Position numbers and translations under genes: made by a program. Shown here one piece after another: positions 46,451 through 57,314 of a stretch of 64,000 nt of DNA. The DNA is from Erythrobacter sp. (GTDB lineage: Bacteria; Pseudomonadota; Alphaproteobacteria; Sphingomonadales; Sphingomonadaceae), in assembly GCF_030066995.1 (NCBI RefSeq), contig NZ_JASJAP010000005.1, positions 186,001 through 250,000 of the forward strand, given 5' to 3'. A model generated the notes under the pieces. The model had not been told where the DNA came from and ran no database searches. It saw nothing but the letters and a program-made list of their open reading frames with translations. Each line of letters begins with the position of its first letter. The first letter of the stretch is position 1.

Positions 46451-49400
46451 GCGCTAATTTCGTTCGCGAAAGCCAAAACTATTGGGCGATCCGCCCCTAC
46501 CATAGACAGCCGATCCACTTTCGAGGCTATCCAGTCGGCCTGCGTCAATGACCCCGGGCGCTATCATGGCGACATAGCCAAGCGACAGATCTGCTGGTTT
46601 ATCCCGACCGTTGGCGACAACGGTGCATGGGCCTTCCTTGACGATGATGCCGGAAGCTGGTCGGGCTGGGATGCGCACACCGCTCTTCCGCTTTGCCTCG
46701 ATTTGCCGGAGAGCTTCGATCCGTGGGATCGCGCGTTCAACGATGACACGCCGCCCGACTGGAAATGGTTCGAAGGGGGCCTGACCAATGTGGCTTTCAA
46801 TGAAGTGAACCGGCATGTGCTTGCCGGCCATGGCAACGAAGCGGCCCTGATCTACGAAGGCGACCGCTGGAACATGGCCAGCGAGGACGGGCGTGGTGGC
46901 CCGGTCGATAGCGAGGTCGTCTCCCGCCGAAAGCTGATGCTTGAAAGCGCCAAATGCGCGCTCGCGCTCCAGGCCCTTGGCGCGAAGCCCGGTGATCGGA
47001 TAGCGCTCAACATGCCGAGCATTCCCGAGCAAATCTTCTGGACCGAAGGGGCAAATCGGCTCGGTGTTGTTTACACGCCCGTGTTCGGCGGATTCGGCGA
47101 CAAGACGCTCTCTGATCGCATCGCCGACGCTGGCGCGAAAATCGTCGTGACGGCCGACGGGTCTTACCGCAACGCGCAGATGGTGCCCTTCAAGCCGAGC
47201 TACACAGATCCGGCGCTCGATAACTTTATCGCCGTTTCCGTGGCCATCGAACTGCTTGAGACAGCGCTGGGAGCGAGCGAGCTCAACCTCACGCAGAAAC
47301 AGCGCGAACTCATCAAGGCCACAGTCGTCGACCTGCTCGCTGGCGAGGTAACGGTCGAGCGATCCGACGTGATGCGCGGTGTCGGCTCCGCACTCGCCAG
47401 CCTTGCCGAGGGAGAGACCGAAGCCGAACCCATGTCGGCGCGCCAGGCGGCCCAGCTTCGAATAGCGATCGCGGGCGCGCTCGTTGATTCACCTGCGCGC
47501 GTGGAAGCGGTCATAGTGGTCAAGCATACGGCCCAGCCCGATCTGCCATGGAACTCGCAGCGCGACCATTGGAGCCACGACCTTACCGACGCGGCGAGCG
47601 AATCGCTCTTGTCCGCCGCGCGCGATGCGGGACTTGCCGTGACGGACGAAGCCTCGCTGTTGGCCCTTCCAGACCAGGAATTTGTCAGAGCTATCTGGGC
47701 CGCTTCCAAGCCCATCGCCGTTGACGCCGAATGCCCGAATTTCATCATCTACACGTCCGGCTCGACCGGAAAGCCCAAGGGGGTCGTCCATGTTCACGGC
47801 GGGTATGCAAGCGGCGTTGCCGCGACCATGTCGGCAGCTTTCGGCGCCGAGCCCGGCGATGTCCTGTACGTCGTGGCCGATCCGGGCTGGATTACCGGAC
47901 AAAGCTACCTGATCGCCGCCGCGCTGCTGACGCGGGTTACAACCGTCGTGACCGAGGGCTCCCCGGTCTTCCCGCACGCTGGTCGGTTCGCGTCGATCAT
48001 CGAACGGTACGGTGTGACCATTTTCAAGGCGGGCGCAACTTTCCTGAAATCGGTCATGCAGAACCCGGAGAACCTGAAAGACATAGAAGGCTACGATTTG
48101 TCCTCGCTCAAGGTCGCCACCTTCTGCGCCGAGCCGGTGTCCCCGGTTGTTCAGGCCTTCGCGATGGAGCATGTGACCCCTCGCTACATCAATTCCTACT
48201 GGGCGACCGAACACGGCGGCATCGTCTGGACGCACTTCCAGGGCAATCCGGATTTCGCGCTGGAGGCAAACGCACGCACTTTCCCCCTTCCCTGGATTGC
48301 CGGGGATGTGTGGGTCGAAGATGCCGATGCGCTTCCCAACGCGGTGGCGCCGGGAAAAGTCCGACCGGATACCGACGGCGGCGTGCCAAGGAGACGCGCG
48401 GCTGACGGGGAGAAAGGCGAGATAGTAATCGCCCGGCCCTATCCGTATTCGACCCGCACAATCTGGGGCAACGCCGACACGTTCGCGGTCGAAACCTCTG
48501 GGCCGATGGCGCGCCTGATCTCGCCTTGGCGCGGAGACACACAGCGCTACGCCGACACGTACTGGAAACGCTGGCGCGGAACATGGGCGTATACGCAAGG
48601 CGATTTCGGAGTGCGTCATTCCGACGGCTCGTTCTCACTCCACGGGCGATCGGACGATGTCATCAACGTCTCGGGCCACCGGATCGGGACCGAGGAGATC
48701 GAAGGCGCGATCCTGCGCGACAAGGCGCTCGACCCGGCTTCGCCAGTTGGCAATGTGATCGTTACCGGCGCGCCGCACAGCCAGAAGGGTGTGACCCCGA
48801 TTGCGTTCGTGACCCCGGTTGAAGGCCGACGGCTCACACAGGATGACCAGCGACGCCTCGCCGGCCTCGTTCGGACCGAGAAAGGCGCTGTCGCGGTCCC
48901 GTCGGACTTCATTGAGCTTTCGCAATTCCCCAAGACGCGCTCAGGCAAGTATATGCAGCGAATGGTGCGCGCGGTGGTCGAAGGTGGAGATGTCGGCGAC
49001 ATCTCAACGCTGCGCAATCCGGAGAGTCTTGAGGAGCTTGAGCGCTCGATTGATGCGTGGCGAGCGCGTCAGAACCTTGCGGACAATCAGGCGCTCTTCG
49101 AACGGTATCGCTTCTTCACTACTCAGTACAATGCGCTTGGCGGCGGCAAACGGGTGGCGACGGTTACGGTGAAAAACCCGCCGGTCAACGCTCTTAACGA
49201 ACGCGCGCTCGATGAGCTTGTGATCGTTGCCGAGCACCTGGCCCGCAAAGACGATGTCATCGCCGTGGTCTTTACCGGCGCGGGTACAGCGAGCTTTGTT
49301 GCAGGCGCGGACATTCGGCAGATGCTCGAAGAGGTGAATTCCGCCAAAGAAGCCAAGGCTCTGCCCGACAACGCGCAGCTTGCGTTCAACACGATCGAGG

Positions 49401-51007
49401 CTATGGGCAAGCCCTGCATCGCGGCCATTCAGGGCGTGGCTCTGGGCGGCGGGATGGAATTCGCGCTCGCCTGCCACTACCGGATCGCCGAGCCGCGGGC
49501 GCGCTTTGGCCAGCCTGAAATCAATCTGAAGCTTTTGCCCGGCTATGGCGGCACACAGCGCCTTGCGCGCCTGCTCGCCAGCCGGAAGGGCGAAACGGGC
49601 CTGCGCGATGCGCTCGACCTCATCTTGGGTGGGCGATCGATCGATGCGGAGCAAGCGCTTGCCATTGGAGCGGTCGATGATCTGGCGAGCGGGTCGCAGG
49701 ACGCTCTTTCGCTCGCGCACGCCATGGTTCGCGCCTACGCCGCCGATCCTGCAGCCAGCGCGCTCGGCAAGGCCTTCACCGAACGCCGTTCGCAGACCGA
49801 AAGCTGGCGTAACCCCGCCGCTATCGATCTCGATGCGGTTTTGAACGACGCTTTTCTCCAGCGGATTCTTAGACAGCTTGAATGGGCTGGGCGAGACAAG
49901 GCGGGCGAGCGAGCGCTCGACGCCATACGAACCGGTTGGAACGAGGGCATGGCCGCGGGCCTCGCCCGCGAGGCGGAGAACTTCGCGCAAGCCATTGTCG
50001 ACCCCAAAGGCGGCAAGACCGGCATCCAGCAATTCATGGACAAGCAGAGCCCACCCTTGCCGGTGCGCCGTGACGGAGTGTGGATCGACGCTGGACATGA
50101 GACCCGCAAGCAGGCAATGATCGATGCGGGCGATCTGCTGCCCGTTGGTGCGCCGTTCTATCCCGGTGTGACCCCCATACCGCCCAATCAGATCGCCTTT
50201 GGTATCGCGCGCGACCCGGTCACAGGCGCGCCGCGCTTTGGTCCGCCCGCGACCCATGAACGCGAACTCTTCGTCAAGATTCCCGTCCCGAGCGCCAACG
50301 AAGCGCTCATCCATTTTCTCACCTCGGAGGTGAACTTCAACGATATCTGGGCCCTGACCGGCATTCCGGTCTCGCCCTTCGATGCGCATGATGAGGATGT
50401 GCGGATCACGGGTTCAGGTGGTCTCGCGCTTGTCGTTGGCCTTGGGAGCGCGCTGAAAGAACAGGGGCGCCTCCAGATCGGCGATCTGGTCTCGGTCTAT
50501 TCGGGCACCAGCGACCTGCTCTCGCCTGCGGCGGGCGATGATCCGATGTACGCCGGTTTCTCGATCCAGGGATACGAGACCAAGACAGGCAGTCACGCGC
50601 AATTTCTGACAGTGCAAGGCCCGCAGCTGCACAAGCCGCCGGCTGACCTGACGCTGGAACAGGCCGGAGCCTACACACTCAACCTGGGCACGGTCGCGCG
50701 CTGCCTGTTCACCACGCTGCAAATCAGCCCCGGCAAGACGATTTTCGTCGAAGGCTCGGCCACTGGTACGGGGCTCGACGCTCTGAAATCTTCAGTGCGA
50801 ACGGGCCTGTCGGCGACGGGACTCGTGTCGAGCGAAGACCGCGCTGACTTCGTCAAATCGCAAGGCGCGGTTGGCGCGATCAATCGCAAGGATCCCGAGT
50901 TGGCGGGTTGCTTCACGTGCGTGCCGGATGATCCGCAAGCCGCGATCGAGTGGGAGCGTGAAGGCGAGAAACTGGTCGAGCGCTACCGCGCGATGAACAA
51001 CGGCAAG
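46451..51007 (+). pseudogene. pcs: Propionyl-CoA synthase remnant (ACS-ECH-partial ECR)
   Basis: Propionyl-CoA synthase is a fused acyl-CoA synthetase, enoyl-CoA hydratase and enoyl-CoA reductase of about 1,800 residues that turns 3-hydroxypropionate into propionyl-CoA. Here the ACS domain is seen with IIYTSGSTGKPKG near 47750 and SGKYMQRM near 48945, the hydratase with VAGADIRQ and GVALGGGMEFA (49300-49470), and the reductase start with EVNFNDIWALTG (near 50330) and GKTIFVEGSATGTG (near 50735). Similarity reaches up to about 46510, but the frame from the TAG at 46448 to the first possible start (TTG at 46703) has no ATG, GTG or TTG. About 400 C-terminal reductase residues are missing, because the frame runs into mcr at about 51005-51013. 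I therefore call it non-functional. Confidence 0.85.
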
Positions 51008-53594
51008 ACGGATGGAAAGCCTCTGCCCGTCCCCAGGGATATCGCAGCGACGTGTCTATTCCTGGCGAGCGATGAAGCCTCAGGTATCACTGGCGAAGAG
51101 GTCGACGTAAGCCATGGCCTTGACGTCAATCGCCATTCCAGTTCGACCTACTTGACGCGGCCCTCGATGCGGTCGCTCGATGGCGCGGGGCTCAACGTAT
51201 TTATCGCCGCGGGCGAGGAATGGGACGACGCGCTCGAATCCGCCAAAATTCTGGTCCGTTCGGGTTCGCGGGTTCGCCTGGGTCTGGCTCGCTCCGCCGA
51301 TCTCGCCCAGGCGAACGCGAGGCTTGGCGCGCAGAATTTCGGCGAAGAGCTGACCGTCGCCCGCTTCAACCGCAACGAACCAGCATCGATGGAAGAGGAG
51401 CTGACCACCTTTGCAGAGGAGGCTGGCGGCGCAATCACCGGCGCGATTGTGATGCCGCTAAAGCCTGCCGGTTACTTTTGTGGTCCGTTGCTCGGAGCGA
51501 GCGATGATACGGTTTCGAAGTTCATTGACATGGAGCTTGTCGGCTCCATCGCGGTGGCGCGCAGCCTAGCGCGGTACTGGAGGGGGCATGAAGGTCTACA
51601 ATCCGCGCCACGCTGCGTGTTCATGTCCAATCCGGCCGATGCGCGCGGCAATTCGTTCTCAGGTCTTTTATCGGCGGGTCTTACGCAGCTCATCCGTGTG
51701 TGGCGTGATGAAGAGCGCGTCCAGGCGAAGAATTGCGAAACGCATCACGCGGTCTGGAGCAATCAGATCATCCGCTCGACCAATACGGAAAGCGAGAACA
51801 CGCAGTTCGCCGCTGGCCACGCCACGCGCATCCTGTTCCGCGAACAGCGCATCGCTCGACCGCGCGATCGACGCAACGCTCGAGGAATTCGGACGGATCG
51901 ACTACCTGATCAACAACGCGGGCGTCGCGGGCGCGGAAGATATGGTTATCGACATGGAGCCCGACGCCTGGCGTTTCACGCTCGATGCGAACCTTATCTC
52001 CAACTACCACCTTATGAGCCGTGTCGTACCGCTGATGAAGGAACAGGGCTCGGGATATGTCCTAAACGTCTCGTCCTATTTCGGCGGCGAGAAATTTCTC
52101 GCGGTGGCCTATCCCAATCGCGCCGATTACGGCCTTTCGAAGGCCGGACAGCGGGCCATGCCCGAGAGCTTTTCACCCTTCCTCGGTCCTGAAGTGCAAT
52201 GCAACGCAATCGCGCCGGGACCGGTCGATGGAGACAGGCTTTCGGGCACGGGCGGCAAGCCGGGGTTGTTTCTGCGGCGCGCCAAGGTGATTCTCGAGAA
52301 CAAGCGCCTCAACGCTGTCTACGCCGCGGTGATCGACGCGATCCGCGAGGGGGCGGACGCGAGCAGAATCCTGACCCGGCTTTCCCGCAACAGCACCAGC
52401 ACGCTCTCCCACGACGCAGAGGCGCCTGAGACGCTGCGAAAGCTTGCTCTCGAGTTTGCCAGCGCCGGGGACGGCCTGTGCACCTGGGACCAGTATCTGC
52501 TGACCGACGGCATGGCGCGGCGTCTGCTTGTTCGCCTTCTTCGAGGCGGGTTTCTTATGGGATCAAACGAATGATTGCAGTTTGAGGATTCTGATAGCGG
52601 CACCTGGCTCCAACTCGTCCCGCCCGAGGGCAGCCCGTTCCTGCCCGCCGCCCAAGTTGAGAAGGTCGCGGACGGCGTTGGCAAAGGCGTGATCTCGCAT
52701 CTCCATCTCGGAGCGATGCCCACCGAAGCCGACGTGGCGCAGGCGACTGTCTTCTTCCTCGCCGATCGAGCCGTCAGCGGTGAGACCTTCATGCCTTCAG
52801 GAGGCCTGCGCGTCGAACGCTCGAACACCGAGCGCGAACTGTTCGGCAGCCCTAAGCAGGAACGGCTCGACAAGATGAAGGGCAAGACCGTCTGGGTTCT
52901 CGGCGGTCACCTGGCAGACTATGTCGCCGAGACTATCCGCGCGATGATCGAAGACTGCGCGGTTGCCCATGTCGTCCTGATTACCGGCAATCGGGCCCGT
53001 GAAAAGGCGGTGCGCGACCTCTTGCCCAAATCGATCACGAATGACGCGCTCCATGTGCTTGTCGCCGGTGATGGGATCGAGGAAGCGATGGACGAGGCGC
53101 TCGCGCAATGGGGCAGGCCCACCACGGTCGTCTCGATGCCGCCAGAGCCTTTGCCAGAACGCCTGTTTGACGAGGGCGCGGTGCTCGCGACACAGGACTT
53201 TGCGCAGATGGTGGAAGACCAGGTCACCCGCCATTATCGCGTGGCGCGCAAGGCCTCGCTCTATGACCAATGCCAGCTTGTCCTTGTCTCGCCAGACGTT
53301 CCTTATGGTAGCGATGGTCCTGGATTTGCGCTCGCCAATTTCGTGAAGACAAGCCTGCACGCCTTTACCGCCACCCTCGCAGTCGAGAACGAGCGGCTGG
53401 TGCACGATGTGCCGGTCAACCAGATCAACCTGACGCGCCGGGTCAGAAGCGAGGAACCGCGCAATCAGGAAGAGCACGAAGAAGAGCTTCGCCGCTTTGT
53501 GCGCGGGGTCTTGCTGGTAGGAGCGCCGCTACCCGACGCCCAGGATTCGCGCTATCGCTCGAAGATCTATCGCGGAACGTCGATCACGGTGTGA
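51008..53594 (+). pseudogene. mcr: Malonyl-CoA reductase remnant, 5'-deleted and frameshifted
   Basis: Bifunctional malonyl-CoA reductase (about 1,220 residues, tandem SDR halves) reduces malonyl-CoA to 3-hydroxypropionate. The remnant begins at the end of the first SDR domain (RDIAATCLFLASDEASG) and continues in the pcs frame to about 51850. It then switches frame with a gap of roughly 100-110 residues that removes the GxxxGxG segment of the second SDR. It goes on with RIDYLINNAGVAG, the YxxxK motif in ADYGLSK and the RRVRSEEPRNQEE-type C-terminus ending at 53594. A TGA at 52572-52574 interrupts it near the MPTEADVAQAT region. The original about 250 N-terminal residues are absent. Clear pseudogene fused to pcs. 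Confidence 0.85.
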
Positions 53595-53621
53595 CCCAGG
53601 AAGGCTGCGCTGGACGGTTGG

Positions 53622-54032
53622 CTATTCCGACCGGAAACGGCTGATAACAACCGCAGCCAACGCCAGAAGCAGGATGGCCCCGGAATCGAACAACACATTC
53701 TCGGGCGCCATGTCCTTGCCCTGAAGCACGATCAGCCGGGCAATCGCGGTTATCGCAATGAAGATCGGGAAGGCGAAGAACGATCCCTTCCCGGTGTAAT
53801 AGACCGCGATCATGCCGATAACTTCGGTGTACAGGAACATCAGCAGCAGGTCGGCGAGTTCGATTGTCCCGCGCTCGATCACGCTGGCGACCTCGACGGC
53901 GACAGCCGCCAGCGTCATCATTGTTGTGATAAGAAGCAGGAACTTCTCGACCCAGCTGAACAGCTTCTCGGCCGCCGCGTCGCGTGATTTCGGGGAGAGA
54001 GCGGTCTCATCCGGCGGATTGTCGGGTGTCAT
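53622..54032 (-). CDS. PsiE-like membrane protein (phosphate-starvation-inducible family)
   Basis: A 136-residue protein with four predicted helices and the PsiE pattern, including LADLLLMFLYTEVIGMIAVYY. The family is named for an E. coli gene induced by phosphate starvation, with no known biochemical role. Starts 72 bp before the purT 3' end on the same strand and ends 27 bp from the mcr remnant. Confidence 0.85.
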   Translation of the reverse strand: MTPDNPPDETALSPKSRDAAAEKLFSWVEKFLLLITTMMTLAAVAVEVASVIERGTIELADLLLMFLYTEVIGMIAVYYTGKGSFFAFPIFIAITAIARLIVLQGKDMAPENVLFDSGAILLLALAAVVISRFRSE

Positions 54033-54104
54033 ATCGCCACCATAACCGCGACTGGCGGGGGTTGAGAAGAGACTAAGCCGCCCTTTTCGAGCGGCGGCGC
54101 AGGC

Positions 54105-55295
54105 TTAGTATCGGATGCGTATCCTCGCAGCCGCGCGGCGAGCGAGATCCCGCGCGATGTCCACGTCATCTGCAACGCAAAGCGCAACACCCATGCGGCG
54201 ATGGGGCCGGGTGGTAGGTTTTCCAAAAAGTCGCACATCGACCCGAGCGTCCAGACCAAGCGCGTCAGCCAGCCCCTCATAGGCGAAGACCCCGCTGTTC
54301 CGATCGGCCAGAATGACGGCCGATGCGCCGGGTTTCGCGCCGATCGCCTCGGGCACTGGCAGCCCAAGGACCGCGCGCGCGTGGAGGTCAAACTCGGACA
54401 GGTCCTGCGAGGCGAGCGTAACCATACCGGTGTCGTGCGGGCGTGGCGAAAGTTCGGAGAATATCACCTCTTCGCCATTCGCTCCGCTGCGCACGAAGAA
54501 CTCAACGCCATAGAGACCCCAGCCACGCCCATCGCCCTGCAAGGCGCCGACGACGCGCGCTGCCATCGCCTGGGCTTCGCTCAGCGCAGCGTCCGACATC
54601 GCAGCGGGCTGCCAACTTTCCCGATAGTCACCGCGCTCCTGGCGGTGCCCGATCGGTGGGCAAAAGGTGAGACCGCCAGCGTGTCGCACAGTCAGCAGCG
54701 TGATTTCATAGTCGAAGTCGATAAAGCCCTCGACAATCACACGCGCACGGTCGCCGCGCATATTGGCCACCGCGTATTCCCAGGCCTCCTCCAATTCCCC
54801 TGGGTCCTCGACCTTGCTCTGACCCTTGCCCGACGAGGACATGACCGGTTTGAGGATACAGGGAAACCCGGTGAACTCGGCGGCGGCTTGCGCTTCGGCG
54901 AGGCTGGTGGCGTAACGGTAGGGCGAGGTCGCAAGACCAAGCTTTCCGGCGGCAAGGTCACGGATGGCGTCGCGGTTCATGGTGAGCTGCGCCGCGCGCG
55001 CTGACGGTACGACCGTGAAGCCTTCCGCTTCAAGTTCGGCCAGAACCTCAGTCCGGATCGCTTCGACTTCGGGCACGATGAGGTCTGGCCGATGGCGCAA
55101 GACCGCTGATCGCAAGGCTTCGCCATCGAGCATCGAGAAGACCTCGCACGCATCGGCGAGCTGCATGGCCGGGGCATTGGCGTAGGCATCGCACGCAATA
55201 ACCCGCGCGCCCAAACGCTTTGCCGAGATGGTGAATTCGCGCCCGAGTTCGCCAGAGCCCAGCAGAAGGATTGTCGAGATATGCGCCATGGCCAT
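54105..55295 (-). CDS. purT: Formate-dependent phosphoribosylglycinamide formyltransferase
   Basis: ATP-grasp enzyme that makes formyl-GAR from GAR, formate and ATP in purine synthesis, an alternative to folate-dependent PurN. The 396-residue protein has the [12 protein letters not shown] start, the ATP-grasp loop in [12 protein letters not shown] and the [14 protein letters not shown] motif. ATG at 55295; a second ATG at 55289 would only shorten it by two residues. Confidence 0.95.
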   Translation of the reverse strand: MAMAHISTILLLGSGELGREFTISAKRLGARVIACDAYANAPAMQLADACEVFSMLDGEALRSAVLRHRPDLIVPEVEAIRTEVLAELEAEGFTVVPSARAAQLTMNRDAIRDLAAGKLGLATSPYRYATSLAEAQAAAEFTGFPCILKPVMSSSGKGQSKVEDPGELEEAWEYAVANMRGDRARVIVEGFIDFDYEITLLTVRHAGGLTFCPPIGHRQERGDYRESWQPAAMSDAALSEAQAMAARVVGALQGDGRGWGLYGVEFFVRSGANGEEVIFSELSPRPHDTGMVTLASQDLSEFDLHARAVLGLPVPEAIGAKPGASAVILADRNSGVFAYEGLADALGLDARVDVRLFGKPTTRPHRRMGVALCVADDVDIARDLARRAAARIRIRY

Positions 55296-55321
55296 TGGCC
55301 CTAGCGGGGCAGCCTCTCAAG

Positions 55322-56275
55322 TCAAAGCGCGACGCGCGAGCGCGTGAGGCTGGGCTCTTGGCTCTGGGCGACCTGCATTCCGCCGCGTGCCCGCGCCATA
55401 ACAAGCGCAAGTTCGGCTTGCCTTAGCGTCCAGTCCACGCTGGTCTCAATCACAGCCAATCCAGCGCTCGCCGATAGGCGTGGGCTTCGGGCCGTGGTTG
55501 TGAGGGTCAGCGATGCGAAGGTCTCCAGCGCTTCCTGCGCCCAGTCCAGACTGGCCTTGCGCGCGAGGCCTGGCAAGATGACGCAGAACCTTTCTCCGTC
55601 GAACTGCCCCAGTTCGCAGTCTTTCGGCACCACCGCTTCAAGAAACTTGGCAAACCCGCAGATGATTTCATCAGCGGTTCGCTGGCCGTACTGAAGATAA
55701 ACGGCGCGCATGCGGTCAATCTCGAACAGCGCCAACGCTCCCTCTTCCCCGGCCGCCAATTGCCTGCGCAAAGAAGCGCAAATCGCGTGGCGGTTGGCAA
55801 GCCCGGTCAAGGGGTCGATGCGCGCGCGCGAATAGACTTCACCTTCGAGAGCTCTTAGCCGTTCGACCGATCTCAGCAGCCCAAGAGCGCCGATCACCGC
55901 GCCGTCCTCATTCTTCATGGCCCTCAGGCTTAGGGCGTACCAGACCTTCTGGTGCGGCCTGGCTTCAAGGTGAGAGGGAGTCTCGGCGATCCCCACCGGA
56001 AACTCCAACCACTCGACCGATGCATTCTCTTCGGGCGACCCGGCAAGGACGGCCTCCAGATGCGCCTTCAGTTCAGCGGCGTATTCGCGCTTGGCCAGAT
56101 CGGCCAGATGCGGCTTGAGCAGCAGTTGCGAAAGGTCATAGCCGATCTCGATGATGTTGGATGACGCGGTTTCGATGAAACCATGTGGATCAACCTTAAC
56201 GACGATGTCACCCGTCGCCTCTTCCAGCAAGCCATGCAGGGCGGCTCCTTCCGCCAAACTGATACGCATGTGCAT
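55322..56275 (-). CDS. PAS plus degenerate GGDEF domain protein
   Basis: A 317-residue protein with an N-terminal PAS-like domain (about 18-135), a linker and a GGDEF domain (about 150-300; DPLTGLANR at 154-162). The active-site motif GG[DE]EF is replaced by DGERF at 226-230, so diguanylate cyclase activity is unlikely. It could bind c-di-GMP or GTP as a receptor or act through protein contacts. Neighbour of a PilZ-domain gene on the same strand. Confidence 0.85.
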   Translation of the reverse strand: MHMRISLAEGAALHGLLEEATGDIVVKVDPHGFIETASSNIIEIGYDLSQLLLKPHLADLAKREYAAELKAHLEAVLAGSPEENASVEWLEFPVGIAETPSHLEARPHQKVWYALSLRAMKNEDGAVIGALGLLRSVERLRALEGEVYSRARIDPLTGLANRHAICASLRRQLAAGEEGALALFEIDRMRAVYLQYGQRTADEIICGFAKFLEAVVPKDCELGQFDGERFCVILPGLARKASLDWAQEALETFASLTLTTTARSPRLSASAGLAVIETSVDWTLRQAELALVMARARGGMQVAQSQEPSLTRSRVAL

Positions 56276-56513
56276 AGTTCAATAGCCCCCGGCCCGTATC
56301 ATCTACTCCGGCTGCAAATCTTCGAAAGTAAGTCTCGATGCTAATAATCAACCTGTAGCGACGGAAGGAGAGACCTGGAATTCCAATCACTGGCAGATTA
56401 CTTGTAAGCTCCGTAAGTCTTACTGACTAAAAATCGAATCACAACCAAAGTTCGTTTACCATATTTTACTGATACAGTCGGATAAATTGCACGGTTCGTC
56501 TTATCTGACCCCA
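56276..56513. other. AT-rich region upstream of the PAS-GGDEF gene
   Basis: 238 bp noticeably richer in A+T than the surroundings, between the 3' end of the PilZ-XRE gene and the start of the PAS-GGDEF gene. No gene seen. Presumably contains the promoter of the PAS-GGDEF gene; no unambiguous hexamer pair identified. Confidence 0.5.
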
Positions 56514-57182
56514 TCAGACTTCAATCATGATACGAACTTTCGAGGGGTGCGTTCCGTAAGCCGTGGCAATACGTACGCGGCATTCCTGAACCAGGGCGGA
56601 GTGCTGCGCGTCGCCCAAACGCTCTTCCAATTCCTGCGCTTCGACCCCAAGCACCTGCGCGATCGCTTCGATACGATCCGGCAAGGGTCGGGCCTTGCCC
56701 TTTTCCCACGCCCAGACCGTTGGTTTGCTGACCCCCAGAACGGACGCGACCTGAGCCAGTGTCAATCCGCGTTCCCGGCGCAAACGGTTGAGCTTGACCC
56801 CCAGGGGCTCGGGCGGCGACTCCAGCGCTGGTCCAGACGGCGCGGCAACCGGATCGGCGCGCAGCTGAACAGCAGCCATCGCGTTGGGTTCCAGAGCCTC
56901 CTCGAAAGCGCAACCATACAAGAACCCGCTCTGCCACACGACTGTCGCGCGCACGGCCTCCGCTTCGGGCAGGTCAAGGATCAACTTTTCATCGACCGCT
57001 AACGCCATGTCGGTTTCGATCAGCAGCCCCGAAGCCGAAATGTTGTGAATGAGCACGTTCGCCTCGAGGCCGCCCGGCAGGCTTCCGCTCGTTTCAAGAA
57101 AGAGCGAGCGTCTTTCATCGCGCCGCGCGTCCTCGCGCCCGTCTTTTTGGATATCGTGCTCGAGGTGGGCCTTCAGCGCCAT
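56514..57182 (-). CDS. PilZ domain fused to XRE-type helix-turn-helix
   Basis: A 222-residue two-domain protein. The N-terminal half is PilZ-like, with the arginine pair in ARRDERR (residues 19-25) and NISASG at 47-52, which together correspond to the RxxxR and (D/N)xSxxG c-di-GMP-binding motifs. The C-terminal half (about 127-180) is an XRE/Cro helix-turn-helix with GLTLAQVASVLGVSKPTVWAW. The obvious model is a transcription factor whose DNA binding responds to c-di-GMP. A perfect 7-bp palindrome lies just upstream. Confidence 0.85.
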   Translation of the reverse strand: MALKAHLEHDIQKDGREDARRDERRSLFLETSGSLPGGLEANVLIHNISASGLLIETDMALAVDEKLILDLPEAEAVRATVVWQSGFLYGCAFEEALEPNAMAAVQLRADPVAAPSGPALESPPEPLGVKLNRLRRERGLTLAQVASVLGVSKPTVWAWEKGKARPLPDRIEAIAQVLGVEAQELEERLGDAQHSALVQECRVRIATAYGTHPSKVRIMIEV

Positions 57183-57240
57183 TGCATATCTCTCCGTCTG
57201 AGTGGAGCGATATGCGTCGAGCGCAACGGGTTAAGATCTG

Positions 57241-57259
57241 GTTAGGAAAGAGTCCTAAC
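57241..57259. promoter_or_regulatory. Palindrome upstream of the PilZ-XRE gene
   Basis: GTTAGGA-AAGAG-TCCTAAC, a perfect 7-bp inverted repeat with a 5-nt spacer, lies 59 bp upstream of the PilZ-XRE start. It has no T-run in either direction. It could be an operator for the helix-turn-helix protein, or part of a hairpin closing lysC transcription from the right. Confidence 0.45.
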
Positions 57260-57314
57260 AAGGACCAGACGTTGCGCTAATGCGGCTCACAGAGGGCAAC
57301 GCGCCGCACGTGCG

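Noticed and set aside
49004..50389. 461-residue frame opposite the pcs hydratase region
   Set aside because: Reverse-strand shadow of the enoyl-CoA hydratase domain, no recognisable motif.
46703..52192. A functional 1,829-residue multidomain enzyme
   Set aside because: The C-terminal 110 residues or so are a frame-shifted translation of mcr, the reductase domain is cut, and the start codon is missing. The continuous frame is a by-product of high GC and an in-frame deletion.
52575..53594. Independent gene starting after the stop at 52574
   Set aside because: It is the C-terminal third of Mcr in the same frame as the preceding segment, and no ribosome-binding site or family start is seen.
55322..56275. 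Active diguanylate cyclase
   Set aside because: The catalytic motif is DGERF instead of GGDEF or GGEEF.
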